A DNA stretch of 58,647 nucleotides from Streptomyces humicola (GTDB lineage: Bacteria; Actinomycetota; Actinomycetes; Streptomycetales; Streptomycetaceae): positions 1 through 58,647 of the forward strand of contig NZ_JANFNG010000036.1 in the NCBI RefSeq assembly GCF_024436035.1, in the 5' to 3' direction. Both the position numbers and the translations under genes were made by a program. A model generated the notes under the pieces. That model was not told the DNA's origin. It ran no database searches and worked only from the letters and a program-made list of their open reading frames with translations. Below are positions 8,388 to 15,197 of the stretch, piece by piece; position 1 is the stretch's first letter, and each line of letters begins with the position of its first letter.

Positions 8388-8897
8388 GTGGGGTTGATGG
8401 ATGCGAGGACAGGACTGCGCGGCCCGGTCCGTGCGGTCGTGCTGGTCGACGGCGCGGTGGCGGCTGCCGCGGCCTGCTCCCGCGCCGCAGGAGGCCGGGC
8501 AACGCCCGGGACGAGTGTCACTCTGCCGGCCAGAGCCTGTCAGGTCGTCATCTCCGCCACGCTCGCAGTGGCATGCGTCGCCGTTCCCGCCACCACGGTG
8601 CGGGCGGCGAAGCCCACGAACAGCCTGTCGCAGGCCATCGGCGCGAACGCCGCCCCGTTCAGGGAGCCGCCGAAGTACGGCCTCGGCGCGGCGGGCGAGG
8701 CCATCGTCTCGGCCGGGCGCGCCTACCTGCTGTCCGGCGAGCGAGGGGGTACAAAGCTGGGCACGCTGCTGGGCGCGCTGCGGCCGGGCGATGCCTACGA
8801 CGGCAACAGCGTGCACGTGAGGTGGAACAACGACACGAGCGTTACGTACCGGATCGACGGCGGCGGCTCGGCAACCGCTCATCCCTGCTGCTCGTGA
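8388..8897 (+). CDS. hypothetical protein, possibly exported
   Basis: A 169-residue frame that I do not recognise. A hydrophobic stretch V-I-S-A-T-L-A-V-A-C-V-A near residue 52 followed by A-T-T-V-R-A-A could be an internal or late signal peptide, after which come R-W-N-N-D-T-S-V-T-Y-R and a C-terminal C-C-S. Its 3' end overlaps the convergent SRPBCC gene by 19 bp. Codon bias is not strongly coding in the first third, so the start may lie further in, or the frame may be a remnant. Confidence is low. Confidence 0.3.
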   Translation: MGLMDARTGLRGPVRAVVLVDGAVAAAAACSRAAGGRATPGTSVTLPARACQVVISATLAVACVAVPATTVRAAKPTNSLSQAIGANAAPFREPPKYGLGAAGEAIVSAGRAYLLSGERGGTKLGTLLGALRPGDAYDGNSVHVRWNNDTSVTYRIDGGGSATAHPCCS

Positions 8898-9418
8898 CCT
8901 GCGGGCGGCCCCACTTGCGGGCCGAGAGCCGGTTCGAATGCGGCGACGTAGCGGTCGAAGAACCCCTTCCACGCGTCGGCGGCGGAGGTGCCGCCGGTCA
9001 GCGCGTCGAGGCAGATCTGCCAGCCGGCCGCATTGCGTGCGGCGAACTTCCGGTCGAGCTCGTCGGTGAAGACCAGGCGCGTACCGCCGTCGGGCTCCGG
9101 GGTCAGCTCGAAGCGAAGCGTTTCCTCTCCCCAGGTGTAGGAGAGGAGCCGGGGCTCGTCGACGTCGAGGACCGTCCCGGTGAGCGTCGGGCCCTCGTTG
9201 TCGCGGAACGGGAAGGTGATCTTTGCGCCGGGCCGCCATGCCTCAGGGATGACGTCGCACGGGAACCACGCCTTCAGCTCCTCGCGGTCGGTGATGGCGC
9301 GCCAGACCGCCTGTGGCGGCCTCGACAGCACTCGCTCGAAGCGGATCACCGGGCGGGTGCCCTCCGCGTGCACAGTGGCTTCGACGGGCGCGGTGGGGCC
9401 GTTGACGGGATGGTTCAC
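8879..9418 (-). CDS. SRPBCC (AHSA1-like) domain protein
   Basis: A 179-residue START-like protein of the activator-of-Hsp90 (AHSA1) type: R-P-P-Q-A-V-W-R-A-I-T-D, then L-K-A-W-F-P, D-E-P-R-L-L-S-Y-T-W-G and T-R-L-V-F-T, ending in W-K-G-F-F-D-R-Y. These proteins bind hydrophobic ligands and often sit beside ArsR repressors, as here: its GTG start overlaps the ArsR stop, so the two are coupled. The ligand is unknown. The pair is probably autoregulated by the ArsR protein. Confidence 0.88.
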   Translation of the reverse strand: MNHPVNGPTAPVEATVHAEGTRPVIRFERVLSRPPQAVWRAITDREELKAWFPCDVIPEAWRPGAKITFPFRDNEGPTLTGTVLDVDEPRLLSYTWGEETLRFELTPEPDGGTRLVFTDELDRKFAARNAAGWQICLDALTGGTSAADAWKGFFDRYVAAFEPALGPQVGPPAGHEQQG

Positions 9419-9810
9419 GGGACCGCCCTCTCCTCGTTCGTGTCGTTCTTGTCGTCGTCCGCGGTCTCGGCGGTCTCGGCGGTCTCGGCGGTCTCTTCCA
9501 GGTGGCGTTCGAGCCGGTCGAGGCGCGCACTCCACAGCGCGCGGTACGGCGCGAGCCAGGCGTCGAGCCCGGCCAGCGGTTCCGGGCATATCCGGTACAG
9601 GCGCCGCTGCGCCTCGGGTCTGACCTCCACGAGCCCGGCGTCACGGAGCACGCGCAGGTGCTTGGAGACGGCGGGCTGGGTCAGCCCCAGCCGGTCGACG
9701 AGCTCGCCGACCGGCCGCTCGCCGTCCCGCAGCAGATCGAGGATGCGTCGGCGGTTCGGCTCGGCGAGCACTTCGATGATCTGAGTGGCGTCCAGTGCGC
9801 CCGCGGCCAT
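9415..9810 (-). CDS. ArsR-family regulator paired with the SRPBCC gene
   Basis: A 131-residue winged-helix protein: L-A-E-P-N-R-R-R-I-L-D-L-L, then L-T-Q-P-A-V-S-K-H-L-R-V-L (recognition helix) and R-R-L-Y-R-I. It lacks the metal-binding cysteines of SmtB-type sensors, which is usual in the ArsR-AHSA1 subgroup. The C-terminus carries a short E-T-A repeat (9-bp, four copies, about 9465-9495) and an acidic D-D-D-K-N-D tail. ATG at 9810 is taken over the upstream GTG. It probably represses itself and the SRPBCC gene. Confidence 0.88.
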   Translation of the reverse strand: MAAGALDATQIIEVLAEPNRRRILDLLRDGERPVGELVDRLGLTQPAVSKHLRVLRDAGLVEVRPEAQRRLYRICPEPLAGLDAWLAPYRALWSARLDRLERHLEETAETAETAETADDDKNDTNEERAVP

Positions 9811-10300
9811 GACCACACAGGAAGCATGCCTCGCCAGTTATATGCATGTCAAGGCATACAATGCCGCCGGACGCGGCGCGGGGACGGGACGAGGAGAGGA
9901 GCCCGGGAAGGGCGGAGAAATGGGCCAGGGGGAGCGGCAACGGGGGACATACCGCTCCCCTGATGAGAAGAGGACCATTGCGCCCGAGCCGCAGTCAGGG
10001 AGAGAGGATCGCGGTCGGGACCTTTGATCACGGTCCTGATTCCAACGCGCCGGATTCCTGCCAGACCGCCGGGTTCGTCATCCATCCTGCACGCCGCCGG
10101 CGCCCCGCGGGCCCGGCGAAGGGCCCCGGGGGGAACCTCGGCCCTTAAAGAGGTCGTAAGAGGTTGTGAGAGCCTGGCATCCACGGCGTCGTCATCCTTG
10201 GCGTCACCCATTCGGTCGATAGACTCACCCGCCGAACACTTGGACGTGAGCACGCGCGACCGTGCGACGGATAACGCCGCCGGGGAGGCAGGGCAGGGGA
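9811..10300. other. intergenic, 490 bp
   Basis: It contains the ArsR promoter region on the left, with an imperfect dyad around 9826-9860 (GCATGCC and GGCATAC elements), and GC-rich sequence of poor coding quality on the right. No gene or RNA is recognised. Confidence 0.5.
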
Positions 10301-10465
10301 ATGGCTCAGGCGAGGAAGATCGCGACCTACGTGATCGTCATCTTCGTGCTGTACACGATCGTCACCTCCCCGGACCGGGCCGCGCAGCTGGTCCAGGTAG
10401 GGTTCGAAGGGATTTCGATCGCCGCGAAGGCCGTCGGCCAGTTCATGACCCAGCTGGTGAAATAA
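10301..10465 (+). CDS. 54-residue single-pass membrane protein
   Basis: A small protein with one membrane segment near residues 7-20 (I-A-T-Y-V-I-V-I-F-V-L-Y), then an amphipathic region with V-G-F-E-G-I-S-I-A-A-K-A-V-G. ATG at 10301 is preceded by GGGCAGGGGA. It stands 23 bp before the Dabb gene and is probably cotranscribed with it. I recall small proteins of this type in streptomycete genomes but know no function. Confidence 0.75.
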   Translation: MAQARKIATYVIVIFVLYTIVTSPDRAAQLVQVGFEGISIAAKAVGQFMTQLVK

Positions 10466-10488
10466 CGAGTCCCGAGGAGCCCCGCCGC

Positions 10489-10782
10489 ATGATCCGCCAC
10501 CTGGTCCTGTTCAAGCTGAACGAGGGCGTCGATCGTGACGACCCCAAGGTGGCCGCCGGGGTCTCGGCGTTCGAGGCGCTGGGTGAGCGGATCCCCGAGC
10601 TCGCCTCGTGGGAGTGCGCCTGGAACATCACCGACCGTCCGATCGCGTACGACTACGCCATCAACTGCACCGTGGCCGACACCGAGGCACTCCGCCGCTA
10701 CATCGAGCACCCCGCCCATCAGGCGGGCGTCGCGCTGTGGAAGGAATTCGCCACCTGGGTGATCGCCGACTACGAAATCTGA
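10489..10782 (+). CDS. Dabb (stress-responsive alpha/beta barrel) protein
   Basis: A 97-residue dimeric alpha/beta-barrel domain: MIRHLVLFKL at the N-terminus, A-S-W-E-C-A-W-N-I in the middle, and A-L-R-R-Y-I-E-H-P-A-H-Q near residue 75, as usual for Dabb proteins. The family has varied roles, from polyketide cyclases to stress proteins, and no catalytic residue can be assigned here. CGAGGAG lies 8 bases upstream of the ATG. A terminator follows at 10809. Confidence 0.9.
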   Translation: MIRHLVLFKLNEGVDRDDPKVAAGVSAFEALGERIPELASWECAWNITDRPIAYDYAINCTVADTEALRRYIEHPAHQAGVALWKEFATWVIADYEI

Positions 10783-10808
10783 GTGGTCGCCGGGACATCT
10801 AGAGCATC

Positions 10809-10837
10809 CGAGCCCCCGCCGTTCCGGCAGGGGCTCG
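10809..10837 (+). terminator. rho-independent-like hairpin after Dabb
   Basis: CGAGCCCC and GGGGCTCG form an 8-bp stem with a GC-rich interior. There is no U-tract, which is common in high-GC actinobacteria. Confidence 0.7.
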
Positions 10838-10994
10838 TCGCTTCGCGCGTGGCTTCAACAAAGGCTTAAGAATCACCCAACTGTCCACCAACACGGCGCT
10901 TTACGGTGCTTGCACACAGTGGACATGTCTTGTGATGCTATGACCGCTTTTGCCGGTCGGCTGGAACGCTGCGTGGACTGACGAGGGGTGGTGT

Positions 10995-11966
10995 GTGCCC
11001 GTGCCGGCTCGTACTGCGCCCTCATCGAAACTGCCCGCCGAGAGCACCGCGCCGACCGGGCCCGCCGAGCGCGCCGAGGGCCGCGAGCCACGTGACGTAC
11101 CCGATCCCCACGATCCACACGACCGGCACGATCCGCACGACCCGCCACCGGAGCACCCCAACCACCCCGATCACCCCGACCCCGATGGCTCACCCCGCAG
11201 CCGCAGAGCCGCCGACGCGCGGGCGCTGACCCAGGTGCTCTTCGAGGAGCTGTCGGGACTCGAACCCGGCACTCCCGAACACACGCGCGTACGCGCCGCC
11301 CTCATCGAGATCAACCTGCCCCTGGTGCGCTACGCCGCGGCCCGCTTCCGCAGCCGCAACGAGCCGATGGAGGACGTGGTCCAGGTCGGCACCATCGGGC
11401 TGATCAACGCGATCGACCGCTTCGACCCCGCGCGCGGGGTGCAGTTCCCCACCTTTGCGATGCCGACCGTCGTCGGTGAGATCAAACGTTACTTCAGGGA
11501 CAACGTGCGCACCGTCCACGTCCCGCGCCGGCTCCATGAGCTGTGGGTGCAGGTCAGCGGTGCGATCGAGGACCTCACGGTGATGCACGGCCGCTCCCCT
11601 TCGACGGCCGAGATCGCGGGACGGCTCAAGCTCACCGAGGACGAGGTCCTGGCGTGTCTGGAGGCCGGCCGCGCCTATCACGCCACCTCGCTCGAAGCCG
11701 CCCAGGAGGGCGACGGCGCCCCAGGCCTGCTCGACCGCCTCGGATATGAGGACCCGGCGCTGGCCGGTGTCGAGCACCGCGATCTGGTGCGGCATCTGCT
11801 CGTCCAGTTGCCCGAGCGGGAGCGGCGGATTCTGCTGCTCCGTTACTTCGGCAACCTGACACAGTCGCAGATCAGTGCGGAACTCGGCGTGTCGCAGATG
11901 CATGTGTCCCGACTGCTGTCGCGCAGCTTCGCCCGATTGAGATCCGCAAATCAGCTCGAATCATAG
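10995..11966 (+). CDS. SigB/SigF-family RNA polymerase sigma factor with His-Asp-Pro linker
   Basis: Group 3 sigma factor of about 323 residues. Region 2 runs through [28 protein letters not shown] and [19 protein letters not shown]; region 3 follows; region 4 is [14 protein letters not shown], then S-Q-M-H-V-S-R-L-L. Before region 2 is a long disordered leader with an unusual repeat rich in His, Asp and Pro ([17 protein letters not shown], encoded near 11100-11150). GTG at 10995 has GAGGGG nine bases upstream; TTG at 10950 is less likely. Such factors steer stress and sporulation genes and are normally held by an anti-sigma factor, none of which lies nearby. The next gene is a paralogue. Confidence 0.9.
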   Translation: MPVPARTAPSSKLPAESTAPTGPAERAEGREPRDVPDPHDPHDRHDPHDPPPEHPNHPDHPDPDGSPRSRRAADARALTQVLFEELSGLEPGTPEHTRVRAALIEINLPLVRYAAARFRSRNEPMEDVVQVGTIGLINAIDRFDPARGVQFPTFAMPTVVGEIKRYFRDNVRTVHVPRRLHELWVQVSGAIEDLTVMHGRSPSTAEIAGRLKLTEDEVLACLEAGRAYHATSLEAAQEGDGAPGLLDRLGYEDPALAGVEHRDLVRHLLVQLPERERRILLLRYFGNLTQSQISAELGVSQMHVSRLLSRSFARLRSANQLES

Positions 11967-12150
11967 CTGAAACGGGCTAATGGGCGACCGTAGCCTCGGT
12001 GCAAATAAGTCGACTTGGCGCTACAGCGTGTTGCCGACATGTGACATTCTGCTTGAACCGCGTTTGTGGCGGCCCGGCCTCCGGTATTCAGGTGGAGGAA
12101 CCGTCGCTCAGGCGGCGCTCGCGATCCGTCCGCGACCTCAAGGGGGTGGC

Positions 12151-12981
12151 ATGTCCGTAGAAGTGGGCAGTGCGAAGGTGCTTCAGCCCGAGGCGCCGCT
12201 CGACGCCGTCGGCGGCGAAGCCATCAACACCCGTACGCTCTCCCGCTCGTTGTTCCTAAGGCTCGCAGAGCTTCCACAGGACAGCGCCGAGCGGAGTTAC
12301 GTACGTGACACGCTCATCGAACTCAACCTCCCGCTGGTCCGGTACGCGGCCGCGCGCTTCCGCAGTCGCAACGAACCGATGGAAGACATCGTCCAGGTCG
12401 GCACCATCGGGCTGATCAAGGCGATCGACCGGTTCGACTGCAACCGCGGCGTCGAGTTCCCGACCTTCGCCATGCCCACCGTCGTCGGTGAGATCAAGCG
12501 CTTCTTCCGGGACACCTCGTGGTCGGTGCGTGTGCCGCGCCGCCTGCAGGAGTTGCGCCTGGCGCTCACCAAGGCGAGCGACGATCTGTCGCAGCGCCTG
12601 GACCGCTCGCCCACCGTCGCCGAACTCGCCTCCTGCCTGGGAGTGTCCGAGGAGGACGTGGTCGACGGCCTCGCGGTCGGCAACGCCTACACGGCGAGCT
12701 CGCTCGACTCGCCGCCGCCGGAGGACGACGGCGCGGAGGGTTCGCTCGCGGACCGGCTCGGTTACGAGGACGCGGCGCTGGAAGGCGTCGAATACCGCGA
12801 ATCGCTCAAGCCGCTGCTCGCCCAACTCCCGCCGCGCGAACGGCAGATCATCATGCTGCGTTTCTTCGCCAATATGACGCAGTCTCAGATCGGCGAGGAG
12901 GTCGGCATCTCCCAGATGCATGTCTCCAGGCTGTTGACGCGCACGCTCGCGCAATTGCGGGAAGGCCTGACCTCCGAGTAA
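12151..12981 (+). CDS. second SigB/SigF-family sigma factor
   Basis: A 276-residue group 3 sigma factor, closely related to its neighbour in regions 2 ([20 protein letters not shown]) and 4 ([23 protein letters not shown]). It lacks the His-rich leader. The -10 and -35 recognition segments differ from the neighbour's at several positions, so promoter choice may differ. ATG at 12151 has GGGGGTG upstream. The 184-bp gap before it holds its own promoter region. The tandem pair looks like a local duplication followed by divergence. Confidence 0.9.
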   Translation: MSVEVGSAKVLQPEAPLDAVGGEAINTRTLSRSLFLRLAELPQDSAERSYVRDTLIELNLPLVRYAAARFRSRNEPMEDIVQVGTIGLIKAIDRFDCNRGVEFPTFAMPTVVGEIKRFFRDTSWSVRVPRRLQELRLALTKASDDLSQRLDRSPTVAELASCLGVSEEDVVDGLAVGNAYTASSLDSPPPEDDGAEGSLADRLGYEDAALEGVEYRESLKPLLAQLPPRERQIIMLRFFANMTQSQIGEEVGISQMHVSRLLTRTLAQLREGLTSE

Positions 12982-13019
12982 CCGTTCCCTAACTGACCTC
13001 ACGTCAATAAACTGGCGCG

Positions 13020-13739
13020 GTGGGCGCACTCGTTCGCACGGTCACCCGCCGAGGGGCTCTGGCCGCCTCGGCGGGCGTACTGTGTCTGGCGGCTCTGGCC
13101 TGGTGGGTGGCCGCGCCGGACGTGGGCGGAGGCGGCGGTGGCGGTTATCTGGCCGCGGGCCCCGCCGGGCCGCCGCAGGGGGCGGGCCATGTCGTACCGC
13201 CGACCGCCAAGGTGACGATGGTGCCCTTGCCGCAGGGTGGCTCCTCGGCGTCGCCCGCATCACCCGCATCGTCGGCGTCCTCCTCGGACGGAAGCGGGGC
13301 CACGGGCTCGGCGCCCGGGCCGACGCCGGGCGCATCCGTCCCGCCCGGCTCCCTCCCGCCCGATCCGCCCGGCGCGGGCGTATCACGCACGGCGCCCGCG
13401 ACGGCGCCGTCGTCGCCGGGCTCGGGCGGACGGCCGGCGCATCTGACCATGAGCGCACCACAGGACGCCGCGACGGATGTGCCCTGGTGCCAGAACGTCA
13501 CCGTCACCTTCACCAACACCGGTGAGGTTCCCGCCACTTCGGGCACGGTGACCTTCGCGACGCACATCATCGGTCTGCTCGGCATCGACTGGGGCACGGT
13601 CGACACCGCCGAGAAGGTGCCGGTCCCGATCGCCGGCGGCGTCCGGGTGACCAGGACGTGGCAGATCTGCCTCGACTCCTGGCGCGTGCCGCTGGGCACG
13701 CGCCTTGACACCGAGAGCGCGGCCCTCAGCGGAACGTGA
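13020..13739 (+). CDS. secreted or membrane-anchored hypothetical protein
   Basis: A 239-residue protein with an N-terminal R-R-G-A-L-A-A-S-A-G-V-L-C-L-A-A-L signal or anchor segment, a long Pro/Ser/Gly/Ala linker (residues about 45-140), and a compact C-terminal domain starting A-H-L-T-M-S-A-P-Q with two cysteines (D-V-P-W-C-Q-N and W-Q-I-C-L-D-S-W), which probably form a disulphide. V-T-V-T-F-T-N-T-G suggests a beta-sandwich. GTG at 13020 is the only convincing start. The function is not recognised. Stop is followed by a GGGATCC triplication. Confidence 0.75.
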   Translation: MGALVRTVTRRGALAASAGVLCLAALAWWVAAPDVGGGGGGGYLAAGPAGPPQGAGHVVPPTAKVTMVPLPQGGSSASPASPASSASSSDGSGATGSAPGPTPGASVPPGSLPPDPPGAGVSRTAPATAPSSPGSGGRPAHLTMSAPQDAATDVPWCQNVTVTFTNTGEVPATSGTVTFATHIIGLLGIDWGTVDTAEKVPVPIAGGVRVTRTWQICLDSWRVPLGTRLDTESAALSGT

Positions 13740-13741
13740 CC

Positions 13742-13762
13742 GGGATCCGGGATCCGGGATCC
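13742..13762. repeat. GGGATCC, three tandem copies
   Basis: Perfect 7-bp triplication starting three bases after the stop codon of the preceding gene. Its period is not a multiple of three. Confidence 0.9.
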
Positions 13763-13784
13763 GGGAACGGGGTTCCGGGGGACC

Positions 13785-14027
13785 TCAGCCGAGCAGGAAG
13801 TAAGCCGCAGCGGCGAGCACCACCAGCACGGCGATCACGACACCGGCGATCACACCCGCCTTCGAGCCGCTCTCGTTCTGCGCACGCCCGTACGTCGTGC
13901 CCTGCCCGCTCGGCTGCCGGCGATCCGCCGTGCCCTCGTCGACGAAGGCACGGAACATCTGCGTGCTGCCCGCGGGGTCGATGTTCTGCTGTTGCTGCTG
14001 ATCAGGATTGGGACGGTAGTCAGCCAT
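13785..14027 (-). CDS. 80-residue tail-anchored membrane protein
   Basis: The N-terminal 50 residues are polar, with a Q-Q-Q-Q-Q run and M-F-R-A-F-V-D-E-G-T. The C-terminal 25 residues are one membrane helix (A-G-V-I-A-G-V-V-I-A-V-L-V-V-L-A) ending at the stop, so the protein would be tail-anchored with its bulk in the cytosol. ATG at 14027 is the natural start. It is divergent from the aldo/keto reductase by 50 bp. The function is unknown. Confidence 0.75.
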   Translation of the reverse strand: MADYRPNPDQQQQQNIDPAGSTQMFRAFVDEGTADRRQPSGQGTTYGRAQNESGSKAGVIAGVVIAVLVVLAAAAYFLLG

Positions 14028-14077
14028 GAAGCAGGACCCTAGCGAAGTCGGGAAGCGGAATACCAGGGACCCCGTGA

Positions 14078-15028
14078 GTGTTCTCGTCGCCCGTGACACG
14101 TATTGGTAATTCCGATCTCGACGTCTTCCCCCTGTCGCTCGGCGGCAACGTCTTCGGCTGGACCGCCGACGAGCGTGAATCCTTCGCCGTCCTTGACGCC
14201 TACACGGCGGCCGGCGGCAACTTCATCGACACCGCGGATGTGTACTCGGCCTGGATCCCGGGCAATTCCGGCGGCGAGTCCGAAGCGATCATCGGCAACT
14301 GGATGGCCTCACGCGGCAACCGCGACCAGGTCGTGATCGCCACCAAGGTGGGTTCGCACCCGGACTTCACCGGCCTGAAGGCCGCCACGATCAAGAGAGC
14401 CGCGGAGGAATCCCTTCGCCGGCTGCGCACCGACCACATCGACCTGTACTACACGCACCGGGACGACCCGGCCACCCCGGTCGAGGAGTTCATCGGCGCG
14501 CTGGACGAGCTGGTGCGCGAGGGCAAGGTGCGGCACATCGGCGCATCGAACATCGGCCCCGAGCGGCTCGCCGAGTCCCTCGAGCTCTCCCGGCGCGAGG
14601 GGCTCGCCTCGTACGTGGCACTGCAGCAGCACTACAACCTCGTGGAGCGCGCGCAGTACGAGGGCCCGCTCGCCGACGTGGTCGCGGCACACGGCCTGTC
14701 GTCGGTGCCCTACTACGCGCTCGCCTCCGGCTTCCTCACCGGCAAGTACCGTCCCGGTGCCCAGGTGGAGAGCGAGCGGGCCGGGAAGGCCGCGTCCTAC
14801 CTGGACAGCGAGCGCGGCCCGCGCGTGCTGGCCGCGCTCGACGAGGTGGCCGCGGCACACGACGCCGAGGTCGCCACCGTCGCGCTCGCGTGGCTCGCCG
14901 CGCAGCCCACGGTGGCGGCACCGATCGCCAGCGCCCGAACGGTGGGACAGCTGCCCGCGCTGCTGGCCGTGGCGGAGATCACGCTGACCGCGGACGAGCT
15001 CGACAGGCTGTCCGCCGCATCGGCCTGA
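14078..15028 (+). CDS. aldo/keto reductase
   Basis: A 316-residue NADPH-dependent oxidoreductase. The catalytic tetrad is visible: Asp and Tyr in F-I-D-T-A-D-V-Y, Lys in V-V-I-A-T-K-V-G, and His in Y-Y-T-H-R-D-D-P. The cofactor segment A-S-A-R-T-V-G-Q-L lies near the C-terminus. It reduces carbonyl compounds in the cytosol; the substrate is unknown. GTG at 14078 is taken as start. It is followed by a 10-bp stop-codon duplication and a strong terminator, so it is monocistronic. Confidence 0.9.
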   Translation: MFSSPVTRIGNSDLDVFPLSLGGNVFGWTADERESFAVLDAYTAAGGNFIDTADVYSAWIPGNSGGESEAIIGNWMASRGNRDQVVIATKVGSHPDFTGLKAATIKRAAEESLRRLRTDHIDLYYTHRDDPATPVEEFIGALDELVREGKVRHIGASNIGPERLAESLELSRREGLASYVALQQHYNLVERAQYEGPLADVVAAHGLSSVPYYALASGFLTGKYRPGAQVESERAGKAASYLDSERGPRVLAALDEVAAAHDAEVATVALAWLAAQPTVAAPIASARTVGQLPALLAVAEITLTADELDRLSAASA

Positions 15029-15044
15029 CCTGCACTGACCTGCA
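15025..15044. repeat. 10-bp tandem duplication spanning the aldo/keto reductase stop
   Basis: CTGACCTGCA occurs twice in tandem; the first copy holds the TGA stop at 15026-15028 and the second repeats it 10 bp later in another frame. Confidence 0.9.
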
Positions 15045-15070
15045 CTGTTGTGACCTGATCCGACCCGATC

Positions 15071-15105
15071 GCGGTGGCCTGTGCCGAATCGACACAGGCC
15101 ACCGC
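15071..15105 (+). terminator. strong hairpin terminator
   Basis: GCGGTGGCCTGTG and CACAGGCCACCGC form a perfect 13-bp stem with a 9-base loop, 42 bp after the aldo/keto reductase stop. Confidence 0.9.
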
Positions 15106-15147
15106 GCGCCGGTGGCGGCCGCCCGGGAGCCAATTCACTTGCGTGTA

Positions 15148-15181
15148 GCAACTAACCTCCCCTAAGGTTGCTCAAGGCAAC
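15148..15181. promoter_or_regulatory. candidate operator before the first tailed MFS gene
   Basis: GCAAC at 15148, GTTGC at 15167 and GCAAC at 15177 make two overlapping dyads, the tighter being GTTGC-tcaag-GCAAC. Spacing fits a MarR- or TetR-type repressor, but none is encoded next to it. It is unlike the GAAACG palindromes of the other two MFS genes. Confidence 0.45.
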
Positions 15182-15197
15182 TACTATGAGGAAGACG

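Noticed and set aside
15168-15197. TTG or ATG 15186 as start of the first MFS gene
   Set aside because: The TTG falls inside the GTTGC dyad of the operator; ATG 15198 has the better ribosome site.
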